A stretch of DNA of 64,000 nucleotides. It comes from Ochotona curzoniae (taxonomy: Eukaryota > Chordata > Mammalia > Lagomorpha > Ochotonidae). The stretch covers positions 5,640,001-5,704,000 of the forward strand of contig NW_024464918.1 of assembly GCF_017591425.1 (NCBI RefSeq), given 5' to 3'. The translations under genes and the position numbers were made by a program. This document shows positions 1-9,318 of this stretch, piece after piece (position 1 is the first letter of the stretch; every line of letters starts with the position of its first letter). Under the pieces are notes generated by a model. It had not been told where the DNA came from and did not search any database. It saw only the letters and a program-made list of their open reading frames with translations.

Positions 1-75
1 ACTGGCATTTTGCATGTGTGATCTGATCCAGTCCTCTGAAGTTGCCAACTTCATGTATGTGCAAGAGCATTTTCC

Positions 76-297
76 TCTGTTTTAATTCTTTGAGACAGAG
101 CTTCCATCTGCTGGCTCACCTCCTAAGTGCCCACAATAGTCAGGGCTGAAGCATGTAGCAAGGAACTCGGTCCAGGTCTAGGCGGAAGGGACACTGTTAC
201 TGGAGCCACTACTGGATACCTCTTAGGGTCTGCTGCATGAGCAGTAAGCTGGAATCAGGAGTGGGAGTTGAGGCATTCCAATGCGGACATTGGCGCA
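76..297 (-). mobile_element. Old C-type SINE (CSINE2-like)
   Basis: On the plus strand it reads as the antisense of a lagomorph C-SINE: a purine-rich start, CTTCCATCTGCTGGCTCACC, a 'gaactcggtccaggtct' block and a 'gctggaatcaggag' block. The order matches the older subfamily. It is diverged, shows no clear TSD, and abuts a second SINE in the same orientation. Confidence 0.7.
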
Positions 298-317
298 CAA
301 AAGTCTTCACAAGCATG

Positions 318-318
<1 letters not shown>

Positions 319-349
<31 letters not shown>
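319..349 (+). repeat. (CA)n microsatellite
   Basis: A near-perfect CA run. It sits at the tail side of the minus-strand SINE that follows, so it probably grew from the SINE tail. Confidence 0.9.
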
Positions 350-631
350 TTTGAAAGGCAGAAGTACAGGCATAGGGAGTGTGGAAGGCAGGAGAATGAG
401 ACAGAAAGACTGATACTCAGTCCATGTCCATTGATTCACCTCTTCCCTGCCCACAAAGGACAACAGCAGGGACTAGACCAACAACCCCATGCTGTCCCCC
501 AGGTAGGTGGCAGGAACTTAAGTACCTGCTGTTTCCCGGGAGTATCAGGAGAGAACAGGATGGGAAGTGGAGCAGCCAGAACTTAGAAACAGACAGCCTA
601 GCCTGAGGTGCCACCACACCTGGATATCTTT
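350..631 (-). mobile_element. C-type SINE, CSINE2-like
   Basis: Antisense copy starting CATTTGAAAGGCAGAAGTAC, followed by a TTGATTCACC block, 'gatgggaagtggagcagcc' and a GCCACCACACC head. It is moderately diverged, and its tail is replaced by the CA microsatellite. Confidence 0.7.
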
Positions 632-794
632 AATGTCAGCCCAAACACCCAGCCCCATCCGGTAAGCGCAATCTTAATGCAGCTCACAAAGTGGACGTAA
701 AATGGCCATCAGCCCCTGGGTAGCTAGTAAGTGGGATGCCAAGTGGAAGCCTGGGGCTCTGTTTTCCACCCTGTCTTTCAACACAAGAGCTCGG

Positions 795-1112
795 GCCTGG
801 TGGGGTAGCTTAGAGACCAAAGTCCTCGCCTTGCAAGTGTCAGGATCCCATATGAGTGCTGGTTCTAGTCCCAGCTGTCCTGCTTCCCATTCAGCTCCCT
901 GCCTGTGGCCTGGAAAAGCAGACGAGGACAGGCCAAAGCCTTGGGACCCTGCACCTGCGTGGGAGACCAGGAAGAGGCTCCTGGTTCCTGGCTTCAAATT
1001 GGCTCAGCTCCAGCCATTGCAGCCACTTGGGGAGTGAACTAACGGACGGAAGATTTTCCTCTCTGTAAATCTACCTTTCCAATAAGAATAATAAAAAAAA
1101 TCTTAAAAAAAA
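795..1112 (+). mobile_element. Young C-type SINE, pika-like subfamily
   Basis: Sense copy with the head GCCTGGTGGGGTAGCTTAG, AAAGTCCTCGCCTTGCAAG, a CATATGAG block, box B as GGTTCTAGTCC, GGGGAGTGAA and a tail built from AATAA and A-runs. A second copy follows directly in the same orientation. Confidence 0.85.
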
Positions 1113-1121
1113 CATATATAG

Positions 1122-1450
1122 GAGCCCAGCAGCATGGCCTAACAGCTAAAGTCCTCGCCTTGCAGGCGCCAGGATCACATATGGGTGCTGGTTCTAATCC
1201 TGGCAGCTCCATTTCCCATCTAGTTCCCTGCTTGTTTCCTGGGAAAGCAGTCGAGGATGGCCCAATGCTTTGGGATCCTGCACCCCTGTGGGAGACCTGG
1301 AGGAAATTCCTGGTTCCTGGCTCCGGAACGGCATAGTATCGGCCGTTGCGGTCACTTGGGGCGTGAATCATCGGACAGAAGATCTTCCTCTCTATCTCTT
1401 CTCCTCTCTGTATAACTGACTTTGTAATAAAAATAAATACATCTTTAACA
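1122..1450 (+). mobile_element. Young C-type SINE, pika-like subfamily
   Basis: Sense copy with GTCCTCGCCTTGCAGGCGCC, box B GGTTCTAATCC, a CTCTCTATCTCTTCTCC pyrimidine run and an AATAAAAATAAATAC tail. It retains CpGs, so it is fairly recent. Confidence 0.88.
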
Positions 1451-1834
1451 TATATATCAGAAGCTCTGGGTGGGGACCAACCTGCCCCAGATTCTTAGCC
1501 AACCTCCACCAGTCACAGATATGGTGTTGTGTCCTCTACAAAAAACAAGGACAGTAACACCATGTAGAAAAAGAGCTAATGAGAGAAAGATCAAATCTGG
1601 CCGAAGACGGAAAGCAATGAAGACAGAACCTGACCCGGTGCTGTCCAACACACACGTCATCCGAACTACATATGCGATTTTAAATTCTCTAGGAACCACA
1701 TTAAAAAAAAAAGTGCAATTTTAAATAGTTTATTTGGCCCGATGCAAAGAATCACTTCTACACGTAATCGTTATAAGGTCCATAGTCATTCAAAAAAATT
1801 ATATTTGAGATCCAGTGTGCAGTTAGCAACGCTC
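1451..1834. other. Unassigned sequence left of the CpG island
   Basis: I recognise no repeat or gene here. The segment has a CACATTAAAAAAAAAAG run near 1700 and becomes CpG-rich only after about 1835. If the minus-strand transcript proposed at 2074 is real, this is the start of its first intron. Confidence 0.5.
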
Positions 1835-2073
1835 ACTTCGGGCTGTGGCAGCGGCCAGTGGTTCCGGTTGTGGCCAGGGCCGATCCGCCGGCCGTTACTC
1901 GGGGGCCACGGCCCTGGTTCTCCGGCCCTACACAAGACAGACACCTGCTGGGAACCGGGTTAAAAGAAGGCAGGCTCCGGGCATGGCGGACACGCGGACC
2001 CCAGGTGTCCTTAGGGCCTGATCCAGTGCACCGCACCCCTCCACACCCACCTCCACCAGGCCCCTGCCCTTAC

Positions 2074-2230
2074 CTCTCTCGTCACTGTCTGCTCGGGCTG
2101 CGGTCGTCCGAGGCGGGGCCGGAGCGATCTAGGGTCCCGATTCGCTACCCTACCCCACCTACCCTATCTAGAAAGCCCGCGCCCCATTGCCCTGCAAGCG
2201 CCGGGGAAGCGCCAGGGCTTTTTGAATGCA
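2074..2230 (-). other. Candidate non-coding first exon of a leftward gene
   Basis: Reading the minus strand left from the palindrome, the sequence reaches GACGAGAGAG|GTAAGGGCAG, a strong 5' splice site with its last exon base at 2074. The only clear ATG inside is followed by a stop within a few codons, so the exon would be 5' UTR. The coding part would lie beyond the left edge. The exon's 5' end is only a guess from promoter motif position. Confidence 0.4.
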
Positions 2231-2244
2231 GTTCTCGCGAGAAC
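2231..2244. promoter_or_regulatory. TCTCGCGAGA palindrome (BANP / ZBTB33-type element)
   Basis: GTTCTCGCGAGAAC is a perfect 14-base palindrome containing TCTCGCGAGA. This word is a known core promoter element bound by BANP (and linked to ZBTB33/Kaiso) in methylation-free CpG islands. It lies centrally in the island, between the two proposed start regions. Confidence 0.75.
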
Positions 2245-2251
2245 TCCCACT

Positions 2252-2261
2252 TCTCACGAGA
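2252..2261. promoter_or_regulatory. Decayed second TCTCGCGAGA site
   Basis: TCTCACGAGA differs from the palindrome by one G-to-A change that removes one of its two CpGs. It begins 19 bases after the intact site, as if a doublet had lost one copy. BANP binding is expected to be weak or absent. Confidence 0.4.
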
Positions 2262-2470
2262 TCTTCCTCCCCACCCAGCGGAGCGACGGCGCAGGCGCAG
2301 CCGGCGAATGGCGGCCTCGGAGCAGTCGCGGAGTCACCTGGCGAGCCGCTGGAGTTTCTGAGGGCCGGATGCGTTGGTGACCGCTCCTCGTTGCCGCGTC
2401 TGGCGTTTCTGATTCTGCTATGGCCAACGGTTCCTTCTAGAGGAACAGTGTGGCGCCAGCACGGGCCCAG
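2262..2470 (+). other. Candidate first exon of a rightward transcript
   Basis: A plus-strand transcript starting near the NRF1-like site would contain ATGGCGGCC at 2308, which opens a frame of only 17 codons to a TGA ending at 2361, and a second ATG at 2419 with a 6-codon frame. Both look like upstream frames, not a protein start. A fair splice donor, GCCCAG|GTGGGC, ends the exon at 2470. Product unknown; it could be a 5' UTR exon or a lncRNA. Confidence 0.3.
2288..2299. promoter_or_regulatory. NRF1-like site
   Basis: GGCGCAGGCGCA matches the tandem GCGCA half-sites of nuclear respiratory factor 1, with G in place of the central T. NRF1 sites commonly sit near start sites of housekeeping genes. 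This one is about 45 bases right of the palindrome. Confidence 0.5.
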
Positions 2471-2867
2471 GTGGGCCGGGCTCCTACGCCCTGAGCGCTG
2501 TGTTCTAGAAGGGCCGCTTCTCCGCGCGCGGCCTCAGGGTCCGGGTGGCGGCGAGGCGTCCTGTGAGGGAAGCGCAGTTAGCATCGCGGCGGAGGGGGAC
2601 CTCGTGTAGACCCTCAGACGGCCTTCGCAGGCGGACTTAGTGCCTCGCTGATGCCAAGCCGCAGTCGAGGGGGTACGGTTAGAGTTGGAACTGAGGCAGC
2701 CCGAATCTAAGAGACCCAGCTGTTGCGTGCAGGGGTGTTTCAGTCATCTCTTGTAAACCTGTCAGAAAACTTAAGCCAGTTTGCGCTGCGGAGTCCCCAT
2801 AACCGTAAAATGGGTATGTGGGGCTTCGAGCCCATCTTGGAGGTTTTGCTCCCGGTTTACATCGTCA

Positions 2868-2882
2868 GCTTTTTCTCTTGCA
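2868..2882 (+). other. Candidate 3' splice site
   Basis: A clean polypyrimidine tract ends in CTTTTTCTCTTGCAG on the plus strand, about 410 bases right of the donor at 2470. The sequence after it has an in-frame stop four codons after its first ATG, then runs into a CA microsatellite. It fits a UTR or lncRNA exon better than a coding one. Confidence 0.25.
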
Positions 2883-2924
2883 GCTTCGATGTCAGCAAAT
2901 TAACGTGCTGGAATAGCTCCTGTT

Positions 2925-2970
<46 letters not shown>
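2925..2970 (+). repeat. (CA)n microsatellite, about 23 units
   Basis: An uninterrupted CA run just right of the CpG island. It is not attached to a recognisable SINE. Confidence 0.95.
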
Positions 2971-2972
<2 letters not shown>

Positions 2973-3045
2973 AGCAGCAGGTTCTTTAACCCCTTGAGTT
3001 GCTATCCCATCAGTTTGCCTCGCTTTATAATAAAAATTCCTGGAG

Positions 3046-3075
3046 TAATCAATAAAGTTCACATTCACTGTCTAA
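3046..3075 (+). other. AATAAA hexamer in an AT-rich patch, possible poly(A) signal
   Basis: ATCAATAAAGTTCACATTC lies about 170 bases right of the candidate acceptor and could end a short unit starting in the CpG island. A single AATAAA in AT-rich DNA is weak evidence. A C10 run follows at about 3101-3110. Confidence 0.15.
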
Positions 3076-3201
3076 TTTATTAGCTTTTATTCCTTAACAC
3101 CCCCCCCCCCAGCTCCCTCCCCGACTACAACCAGGGTTTAGTCCCAACCAATGGCATTGCAAGGGTTCTTGTCTATTACAAATGATTTCAGTCTTACCAA
3201 A

Positions 3202-3533
3202 AAATTTTTTTTAAGATTTATTTTATTTTTATTGGAAAAGCGGATATACAGAGAGGAGAGACAGAGAGGAAGATCTTCCGTCCGATGATTCACTCCCCAA
3301 GTGAGCGCAACAGCTGATGCTGTGCTGATCCGAAGCCAGGAGCCAGGAACCTCTTCCGGGTCTCCCACGTGGGTGCAGGTTCCCAAAGCTTTGGGCCGTC
3401 CTCGACTGCTTTCCCAGGCCACAGGCAGGGAGCTGGAAGGGAAGTGGAGCCACCGGGATTAGAACCAGCGCCCATATGGGATCCCAGGCGTGCAAGGTGA
3501 GGACCTTAACCACTGTGCCACCGCGCCAGGCCC
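3202..3533 (-). mobile_element. Young C-type SINE, subfamily A, with TSD
   Basis: A near-complete antisense copy with head GGCCTGGCGCGGTGGCACAG, box B GGTTCTAATCC and the diagnostic tract GAGAGGAGAGACAGAGAGG. The TSD CTTACCAAA is at 3193-3201 and 3534-3542. It retains many CpGs and closely matches the copy at 26.57-26.90 kb, so it is among the youngest here. Confidence 0.93.
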
Positions 3534-3595
3534 CTTACCAAATTCTTTAGTCTTTTTTGACATTCCAGAGTTAATACCTGTCATTATTTATATCT

Positions 3596-3884
3596 AAAGG
3601 CTTATTTTTATTGGAAAGGCAGATTTACAGAGAGGAGATACACACCTTTTATCTGCTGATTCACTCCCCAAGTGGCTAGAACTGAACCCACCCAAAGCCA
3701 GGAGCTTGTTCTGAGTCTCCCACGTGGGTACAGGGTTCACAGGTCTTATGCAATCCTCCATTGCTTTCCCAGGCCACAAGCAGGGAGCTGGATTAGAAGA
3801 GGAGCAGCCAGAATAGGAACCGACCCGGTACGGGATGCTGGTGCTTGGAGGTGGGGGATTAGCCTGTTGAGAGAACCACTGTCA
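3596..3884 (-). mobile_element. C-type SINE
   Basis: Antisense copy with TTTTTATTGGAAAGGCAG, TTCACTCCCCAAGTGGC, CCCACGTGGGTACAG and 'gattagcctgttgag' near the head. The head is diverged. It lies 54 bases after the TSD of the preceding SINE. Confidence 0.82.
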
Positions 3885-3889
3885 GCATC

Positions 3890-4555
3890 GTTACTGACAT
3901 CTAGAAGTGCCACATCTGGCTTCCCGCTTCCTGGCTCCCTTGGAAGTTTTCTGTTTCTGGTGAACTAGAGCCCGCTGCAGAAGGATCCTTGGCAGGTTTG
4001 AAATCTGACCACAAGGATGCCTACAGGCTGAAGCAGGTGGGGCAGAGTGTTCTGAAATGAATGGAGCATTTTCTGTCCTCCTCATTTGACAAGGATCCTC
4101 CAAAAGTCTCTCTTCTAGCCAAGGTCAGTCGTGACAGGCTGAAGAGCCTTCAACTAAATCTGGCCTGAAGAAACTTTTGTTCTTATTTATGTGTGTGTTT
4201 ATGTAACAATAACCTAACTTAGTATGCAAACACACTGAAAAACTAATTTAGGAATCTGTAAACTGTTAAGTCCCATCATAGCAGTTGAACATCAGCTAAT
4301 TATAGGAGGCCAGCTGCTCAACTCATGTTCAGACAGTGCAGTGCCAGCCGTGACAGCGTAGCTCTCTCATTTCCTACTTGTATATGTCATTTCCTTTTCT
4401 CTGAATGCAGATGTAGACTGTACCTGTGGTGGATGGAGCGTTCGGAAACCTTTTTGGTCTGAACTGCTTCAATTTTAGAATCACAAAGGAAAGCCAGTTA
4501 GTAAAACTAGAGTTTTCAAAACCGTATCCATATTAGAGAAACCATGGTATGCTTT
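3890..4555. other. Unassigned, no gene seen
   Basis: Ordinary AT-leaning sequence without a recognisable repeat, open frame or RNA gene. Confidence 0.6.
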
Positions 4556-4559
4556 TTAT

Positions 4560-4950
4560 AAAAGAGGATTTCTTTACTTGAAAACAGAGGGACAGAGAGG
4601 GAGAAACGGGGAAAGACACATGAATATTGACACAATTATTTTTGCTCCCAGATGAAGTCTCTGTACTCAGGCACTTCACAGCTGGTGCGAGAGGCATTTA
4701 CCAAACCAGAATTTGTTACAGGATGGCTTAGACTTCTCATTCCGTGGTTCGCTCCTCGAATGGACATAACAGCTGGGGGAGCTGGGCCAAATGCAAGACT
4801 CCATCCGGGTCTTCCTTGTGGGTGGCACGAGGCCAAGTACTTGCTTTAGCAGTTGCATTAGCGGGGATGTGGATCAGGAGTGGGCGAGTCAGTACTTGAA
4901 CTGACAGCACAGTCAGTGTATTAATCCACTGTGCCACATGCCAGCCCCTG
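4560..4950 (-). mobile_element. CSINE2-like SINE interrupted by a 125-bp segment
   Basis: The outer parts are an antisense old C-SINE: GGGACAGAGAGGGAG, then GTGGTTCGCTCCTCGAATGG, 'gatcaggagtgggcg', and an end at GCCACATGCCAGCCCC. Between them, 4623-4745 does not belong to the SINE. That segment recurs at 6628-6750. Confidence 0.7.
4623..4745 (+). repeat. 125-bp segment, copy 1 of 2
   Basis: Shares AATTATTTTTGCTCC, ACTCAGG, CATTTAC and the 20-mer GGATGGCTTAGACTTCTCAT with 6628-6750. It interrupts the SINE between its purine-rich start and its GGTTCGCTCC block. I do not recognise the segment as a named repeat. Confidence 0.75.
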
Positions 4951-4954
4951 TCTG

Positions 4955-5455
4955 AACATCCTGCTTTATTAAGTCCTATAGTAACCGTAGTATCATTCAT
5001 CCCCCCCCCCAATTTTATTTTTAAAATATGTATTTTAAGCTAGTGGACATGGTGTGGAAGGCTTAGTGGAAGGAATTGATGGATATGGTAAACTCTCTTG
5101 TGAAGGTGCTAAAAATACAGTGGGGGCTTTTAAGAGCATAAATATGGATAACTGCAGAACTGTATGTAAATGCCACATAAGTAATTTATAGCCTGCACTA
5201 TAAGGAAGTTACAACAAAGGAATAGCCACTTGTCTGGATATTCATTTGGCATGTCACCATAAAAAAGCAGGGCCTTCAGTCGGTGGAGATAGCCTTAGGG
5301 AAGAGTCACAGAAGCTCCCCATTTCATATCTGTTAAATAGAATTTGTAGGAGGCCATTGCTTTACACCAAGCTTTTATATTGGGATCAGCAAACCAAACC
5401 AATACAGAATCATTTGCGCCAAATGCCAGGCAGATGGCTGCACTTGAGTCAGTCA
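4955..5455. other. Unassigned, C-run and AT-rich sequence
   Basis: Contains a C10 run near 5000 followed by an AT-rich patch. No gene or repeat recognised. Confidence 0.5.
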
Positions 5456-5474
5456 TGAGCAGCCCGTTGATTCT

Positions 5475-5806
5475 TTTCTTTAAATATTTATTTATTTTTA
5501 TTGCAAAATCAGATATACAGAGAGGAGGAGAGACAGGGAGTAAGATCTTCCATCTGATGATTCACTCCTCAAGTGAGTGCATTGGCTGGTGCTGAGCCGT
5601 TCCGGAGCCAGGAGCCAGGAACCTCCTCCAGGTCTTCCACATGGGTGCAGGGTCCCAAAGTTTTGGGCCGTCCTCGACTGCTTTCCCAAACCACAAGCAG
5701 GGAGCTGGATGGGAAGTGGAGCTGCCGGGATTAGAACTGTTGCCCATATGGGATTCCAGCGCATTCAAAGCGAGGACTTTAGCCGTTAGGCCGCCGCGCT
5801 GGGCCC
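5475..5806 (-). mobile_element. Young C-type SINE, subfamily B, with 18-bp TSD
   Basis: Full antisense copy with the diagnostic GAGAGGAGGAGAGACAG (three bases longer than subfamily A) and a head ending CCGCCGCGCTGGGCCC. The TSD GAGCAGCCCGTTGATTCT at 5457-5474 repeats at 5807-5824 with one mismatch, so insertion is recent. Confidence 0.95.
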
Positions 5807-6106
5807 GAGCAGCCTGTTGATTCTAATTAAGCGAACCACTGAGCTGCAGGCAGAAAGATGTCTGTACCTACCTGTTTTCTATCCTTAAATATGGCTTGAT
5901 CATGTTGCTGGCAGGAATTCTTTGAGGTTGGTATAAACATGCAGCCTCAATTCTGATTGGCTTAAGCGATAAGATCACTTGAATGGTTACGAGAACCAGA
6001 ATAAAAACCAACTGTAGTCTCTAGGTTTGTTGTCGTTTCATGTTTTTTGACCTAACTGTGGTCATGCTTTAGGAATGATCTGGATTTAGGGCTGCGGATA
6101 CTGCTG

Positions 6107-6126
6107 CTGGACACTAGGTGGCGCAA
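6107..6126 (+). promoter_or_regulatory. CTCF-type motif
   Basis: CTGGACACTAGGTGGCGCAA matches the CTCF core (CCASYAGRKGGCRS) at nearly every position. It lies in non-repeat sequence about 4 kb right of the CpG island and points the same way as the motif at 9528. Occupancy is inferred from motif only. Confidence 0.65.
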
Positions 6127-6129
6127 GCA

Positions 6130-6512
6130 GCATGAATTCTGTGTGATGTGGGCTGTCCCAGATTAACAGACTTCTGATTCATGGTTCCAGGTGCGCCTCT
6201 CCATACCCAGGACCCATTACCAAATGCCAAAGGCTGGGGGCAAAAACACCTTGAACTGTCCTTTTCCATTTATGTAATGAGAAATGTGACTTTTCCTCCT
6301 CAAACGGTAGTGGTTCATCCAATAAGAAGGGGCTTAGATGCCAGGCAACAGCAATGACATGTAATTACCACTCTTCACAGTCTAGCTCTTCAAACCTGGG
6401 ATAGACTGCTGCCACCATTCCTTCACTTAAACTGTTCTAGTCTGTTCTGTTTTCAGAAATGGCAGTTTGCAAGCTGGATTTGGGAGTACTTCACATAGTT
6501 TATGTAAGTATA
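6130..6512. other. Unassigned
   Basis: No open frame of note and no repeat recognised. Confidence 0.5.
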
Positions 6513-6514
6513 GA

Positions 6515-6615
6515 ATTTAAAAGATAGGTTTATTTGATGCAAACATTTTTTTTAAAAAATAGATGGATAGTTCTTTTGAATATACATACCATGAACTTTT
6601 GGAAGGCCTCTCTTA
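6515..6615. mobile_element. Diverged palindromic MITE fragment
   Basis: Contains AATTTAAAAGATAGGTTTATT on the left and CCATGAACTTTTGGAAG on the right, the inner and outer arm words of the palindromic family seen better at 61.1 and 37.4 kb. Arms are decayed. Confidence 0.4.
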
Positions 6616-6627
6616 AATTTTGACATG

Positions 6628-6750
6628 AACATTGGAGCAATTATTTTTGCTCCTAAATAAAGTGTACTCAGGAATTTCGCGGTTTAATGAAAGGGGCATT
6701 TACTAAACCAGAAATTCTTACAGGATGGCTTAGACTTCTCATTCCATTAC
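6628..6750 (+). repeat. 125-bp segment, copy 2 of 2
   Basis: Same order of blocks as 4623-4745, including GGATGGCTTAGACTTCTCAT. The sequence right of it (AACTGGAGCTGCAAG, then GGATCAGGA) also resembles the SINE remnant right of copy 1, so the repeated unit may include part of the SINE. Confidence 0.7.
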
Positions 6751-6759
6751 ATTGATAAC

Positions 6760-7370
6760 TGGAGCTGCAAGCGACTCTTTGTTGGGGTTAAGCAAAAATT
6801 GGATCAGGACCCTTGTCATAAAGTCTGCTAGTGAGACCTGAGGATTTGTTAAGATCCACCAAGAGAAACAGAAGGACCTTCTGGGAAGAGGCTAGTCAAC
6901 TGAATTGTTGTGACTTCCATGGTGGTCATTAGCTATTAAAATTAATAATGATACCAGATAATGGTAATAATGAAAATGAAACCCAGTTCTCTTGGTTCTA
7001 CAATTTGTAGCTCCAGCTTTCACTTTTAATGTATGCTATTGCTGTAGTATTTCCTGCCAAAAATATGCAGTCCTCACTCAAAGCTAGAGTTTGCCGTCCC
7101 AACATGGGAGTACTAATTGGTTAGCTGCTTCAATCTCATTCTTCTTTTCCTACTGAAAACATTCTGGTTATTCTTAGAGCTTCTTCTTTCAGGAACTAAA
7201 CTTCCCGCCACTGTCAGCTATATGAATTCCTTAAACACAATTTTACCTTAACCTGTAGGGTATCTCATGATCCTTGTTACACTAATTGGCTCAAAGTTAA
7301 ATATGGGACTGAATCCAGGCCACTGAGCTAAAGTAAATTTTGTTTTAGAGATTACTGGAATAGTGGAGAT
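6760..7370. other. Unassigned
   Basis: AT-leaning unique-looking sequence with no gene or repeat recognised. Confidence 0.5.
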
Positions 7371-7371
7371 T

Positions 7372-7737
7372 GTTAACACTTTTCATTGTGTACTGAATTG
7401 GTTCCTCCAATAATCGATCTGTTTAAGTTCTCACTCTCAGTGTGACTGTATTTGGAGATACAGCTATTCATGTTAACCGAGATCAAATGTGTGGGGCTGT
7501 AATACATAGGACTAGTGTCCTTACAAGAACGGAAAGGTGTGAGAGGTAGAGATCCCGTACTTCCCACCTGCACGCAATAAAAAGGCCATGTGAGAGCACA
7601 GTAAGAGGATTCTCTGGAAGCAAACCCTGCTGGCACCTTGACCTGTGTTTTCTAGAACTGTCAGAAAATAAATGTCTTCTGCTTAAGCGTCCCAATCTCT
7701 AACATTTCCCGTGGTTGCCCTGGGACAGTAAGATACC
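7372..7737 (+). mobile_element. Ancient MaLR/ERVL-like LTR remnant
   Basis: Recognised from the ordered blocks GTGACTGTATTTGGAGATA, AGTGTCCTTACAAGAA, GGCCATGTGA, CCCTGCTGGCACCTTGA, and AGAACTGTCAGAAAATAAA with a poly(A) signal. These match a widespread old mammalian LTR-type repeat. No coding part is present. The exact family cannot be set by eye. Confidence 0.6.
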
Positions 7738-7739
7738 AT

Positions 7740-8600
7740 CTGCACATACAGTTTATAGCCTAGTTCAGCCTTCATGTTGGGTTCATGCAGCACAGGTCCA
7801 CTAGACATTAACATCAGAAGCAAAGGTGATAGAGAGGAAACGGAATCCTGCTTATGCGGGTGGGGCCTTGCATCAACCTGGCTGATCTCAAACATTCCTG
7901 TTTATTTTTTGCCACAGTGGATTAAGTTTGACATTTCTTCCAACACACAGTTCTAACCAATGCAAGGATTTAAACTTGAGTGCACTGAATCTGTCAAATT
8001 TTCATTCTATATTTAGGATTTCGTGAGGATAAGACTGAATCGCCACCCCTCAGAGACAGCATAGCTCCTTTGAGAAAAAAAAAATGTTTTTGTCTTGGTT
8101 GAACTAAAAGCAAAATTTATTGTAAATGAGGGGGCCTGGTGAATAATGGAGGAAAATAAGGATTCAAGCAGCTTGTATTTAATCCCCTTCTCACCTTTCC
8201 TTCAGACGGTCATTTTATCAGCTTTACACTGATTCTTCAAGTGATCTTGTTGCTTAAGCCAGTTAGGATTGAGGCTGTATGTTTTTACCGGGTAGGGTTT
8301 TTACTTGCCAAGAAGAATACTCTGTATATTGCTTCTGTCTCTTTCTCTCCTTTTCAGTAGAGTCTTAGAGGCTCAATTTTTCACAGAGACTGTTCTTGCT
8401 GCTTAGCACTTTCTCCCTTTCGATAATCATCATGTTTTCCCTTCATGTCTTGATAATCTTCAGTTCATTGGGGATCTTTATCTAGTACAGTGAACCATGT
8501 CTTCACTGATGGTGAAACATGCTCCTTTGTTATGATTTACGTTACTCACCAGTCTGTGGGCTTGGATTGATTTGCGTCAAGTCACTGAGGGAGGGGATAA
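7740..8600. other. Unassigned
   Basis: No gene or repeat recognised. It has an A-rich run (about 8075-8085) and ordinary AT-leaning composition. Confidence 0.5.
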
Positions 8601-8611
8601 AACTGAAGGTC

Positions 8612-8955
8612 TTGGGGCTGGCTTAAGGGGCCTGTGTCCCATACCAGTGACTGGATCTGGGGATCATATCAGGTTCCTGCCTTTGCTTCCTTCCAGTACA
8701 AACCCATAGAGGCCCCAGGCAAAAGTCTCAAGTAGTTGATTCCTGCCAAGTGTGCAGGAGACCTGGATTAAGTTCTTAGCTCTTGGCTTCGGCCTGGCCA
8801 GTTTCAACCATCAAAGACATTTGAGGAGTTAACCGGTGAGTAGGAGCTTGTATTCTTATTTCTCTCTTTTTCTTTCTTATTCCCCTCTCCCTTCGTCTTC
8901 TCCCATCTCTCTTTCCCTCTGCCTCGTTACTCTTAATGATAATAATAATAAACAC
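8612..8955 (+). mobile_element. CSINE2-like SINE
   Basis: Sense copy with a GGGGCTGGCTTAAGGGGCC head, 'cccaggcaaaagtctcaag', 'caggagacctggattaagtt', GAGGAGTTAACCGGTGAGTA, a long CT-rich run and an AATAATAATAAA tail. Confidence 0.75.
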
Positions 8956-9011
8956 TATTCAGTTTTTCTGCAAGAGCTTGTCATTTTCACATCATGTTTC
9001 CCTATTTTTCC

Positions 9012-9318
9012 TAAAGATGTATTTATTATTATTGGAAAGGCAGATTTACAGAGGGAAAGAGAGATAGGGAAAGATCTTCTGTCCACTGGTTCACTCCCCA
9101 AATGGCTGCAATAGCTGGGGCTGAGCCAAGACGAAGTCAGGAGCCAGGAGCTTCTTCTGGGAGAAGTGTTCCCAGGCATTGAGACATCTTCTACTGCTTT
9201 CCCAGGCCACAAGCCGGAAGCTGCATGGAAAGTGGAGCAGCAGGGACATAAACCGGTGCCCATGTGGGATCCTGGTGCATGTAAGATGATTTAGCCTCTG
9301 AGCAATCATACTGGACCT
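9012..9318 (-). mobile_element. C-type SINE
   Basis: Antisense copy with TATTATTATTGGAAAGGCAG, GGTTCACTCCCCAAATGGC, GGAGCCAGGAGCTTCTTC and CCATGTGGGATCC. Box B reads GGTTTATGTCC, so it lies outside the young TTCTA group. Confidence 0.85.

Larger units (their letters stand above)
1835..2660. promoter_or_regulatory. CpG island, probable bidirectional housekeeping promoter
   Basis: This is the only CpG-dense segment in the window. By hand count there are 8 CpGs in 2101-2160 and 10 in 2281-2340, while most other non-SINE segments have none to two per 60 bases. It has no TATA box. It contains a GC box (AGGCGGGGCC, 2111-2120), a TCTCGCGAGA palindrome, an NRF1-like site and an ATGGCGGC YY1-like word at 2308-2315. 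This mix is typical of ubiquitously active promoters that fire from several start points and often both ways. Which gene(s) it serves cannot be read from the sequence. Confidence 0.85.

Noticed and set aside
1858..2361. 167-codon plus-strand frame across the left half of the island
   Set aside because: Same compositional effect; it ends in the short ATGGCGGCC frame and crosses the proposed divergent start region.
2226..2609. 127-codon plus-strand frame in the CpG island
   Set aside because: Pro/Gly/Arg/Ala-rich composition is what GC-rich DNA gives in any frame; no domain; its ATG lies upstream of the likely start region.
3229..3513. Recurrent frames sharing the words ACGLGKQ and PAPCLWPGKA, seen at about 1, 3.4, 5.6, 22.2, 24.7, 26.7, 40.1 and 42.4 kb
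   Set aside because: They are translations of the C-SINE itself, repeated because the SINE is repeated. Not a protein family.
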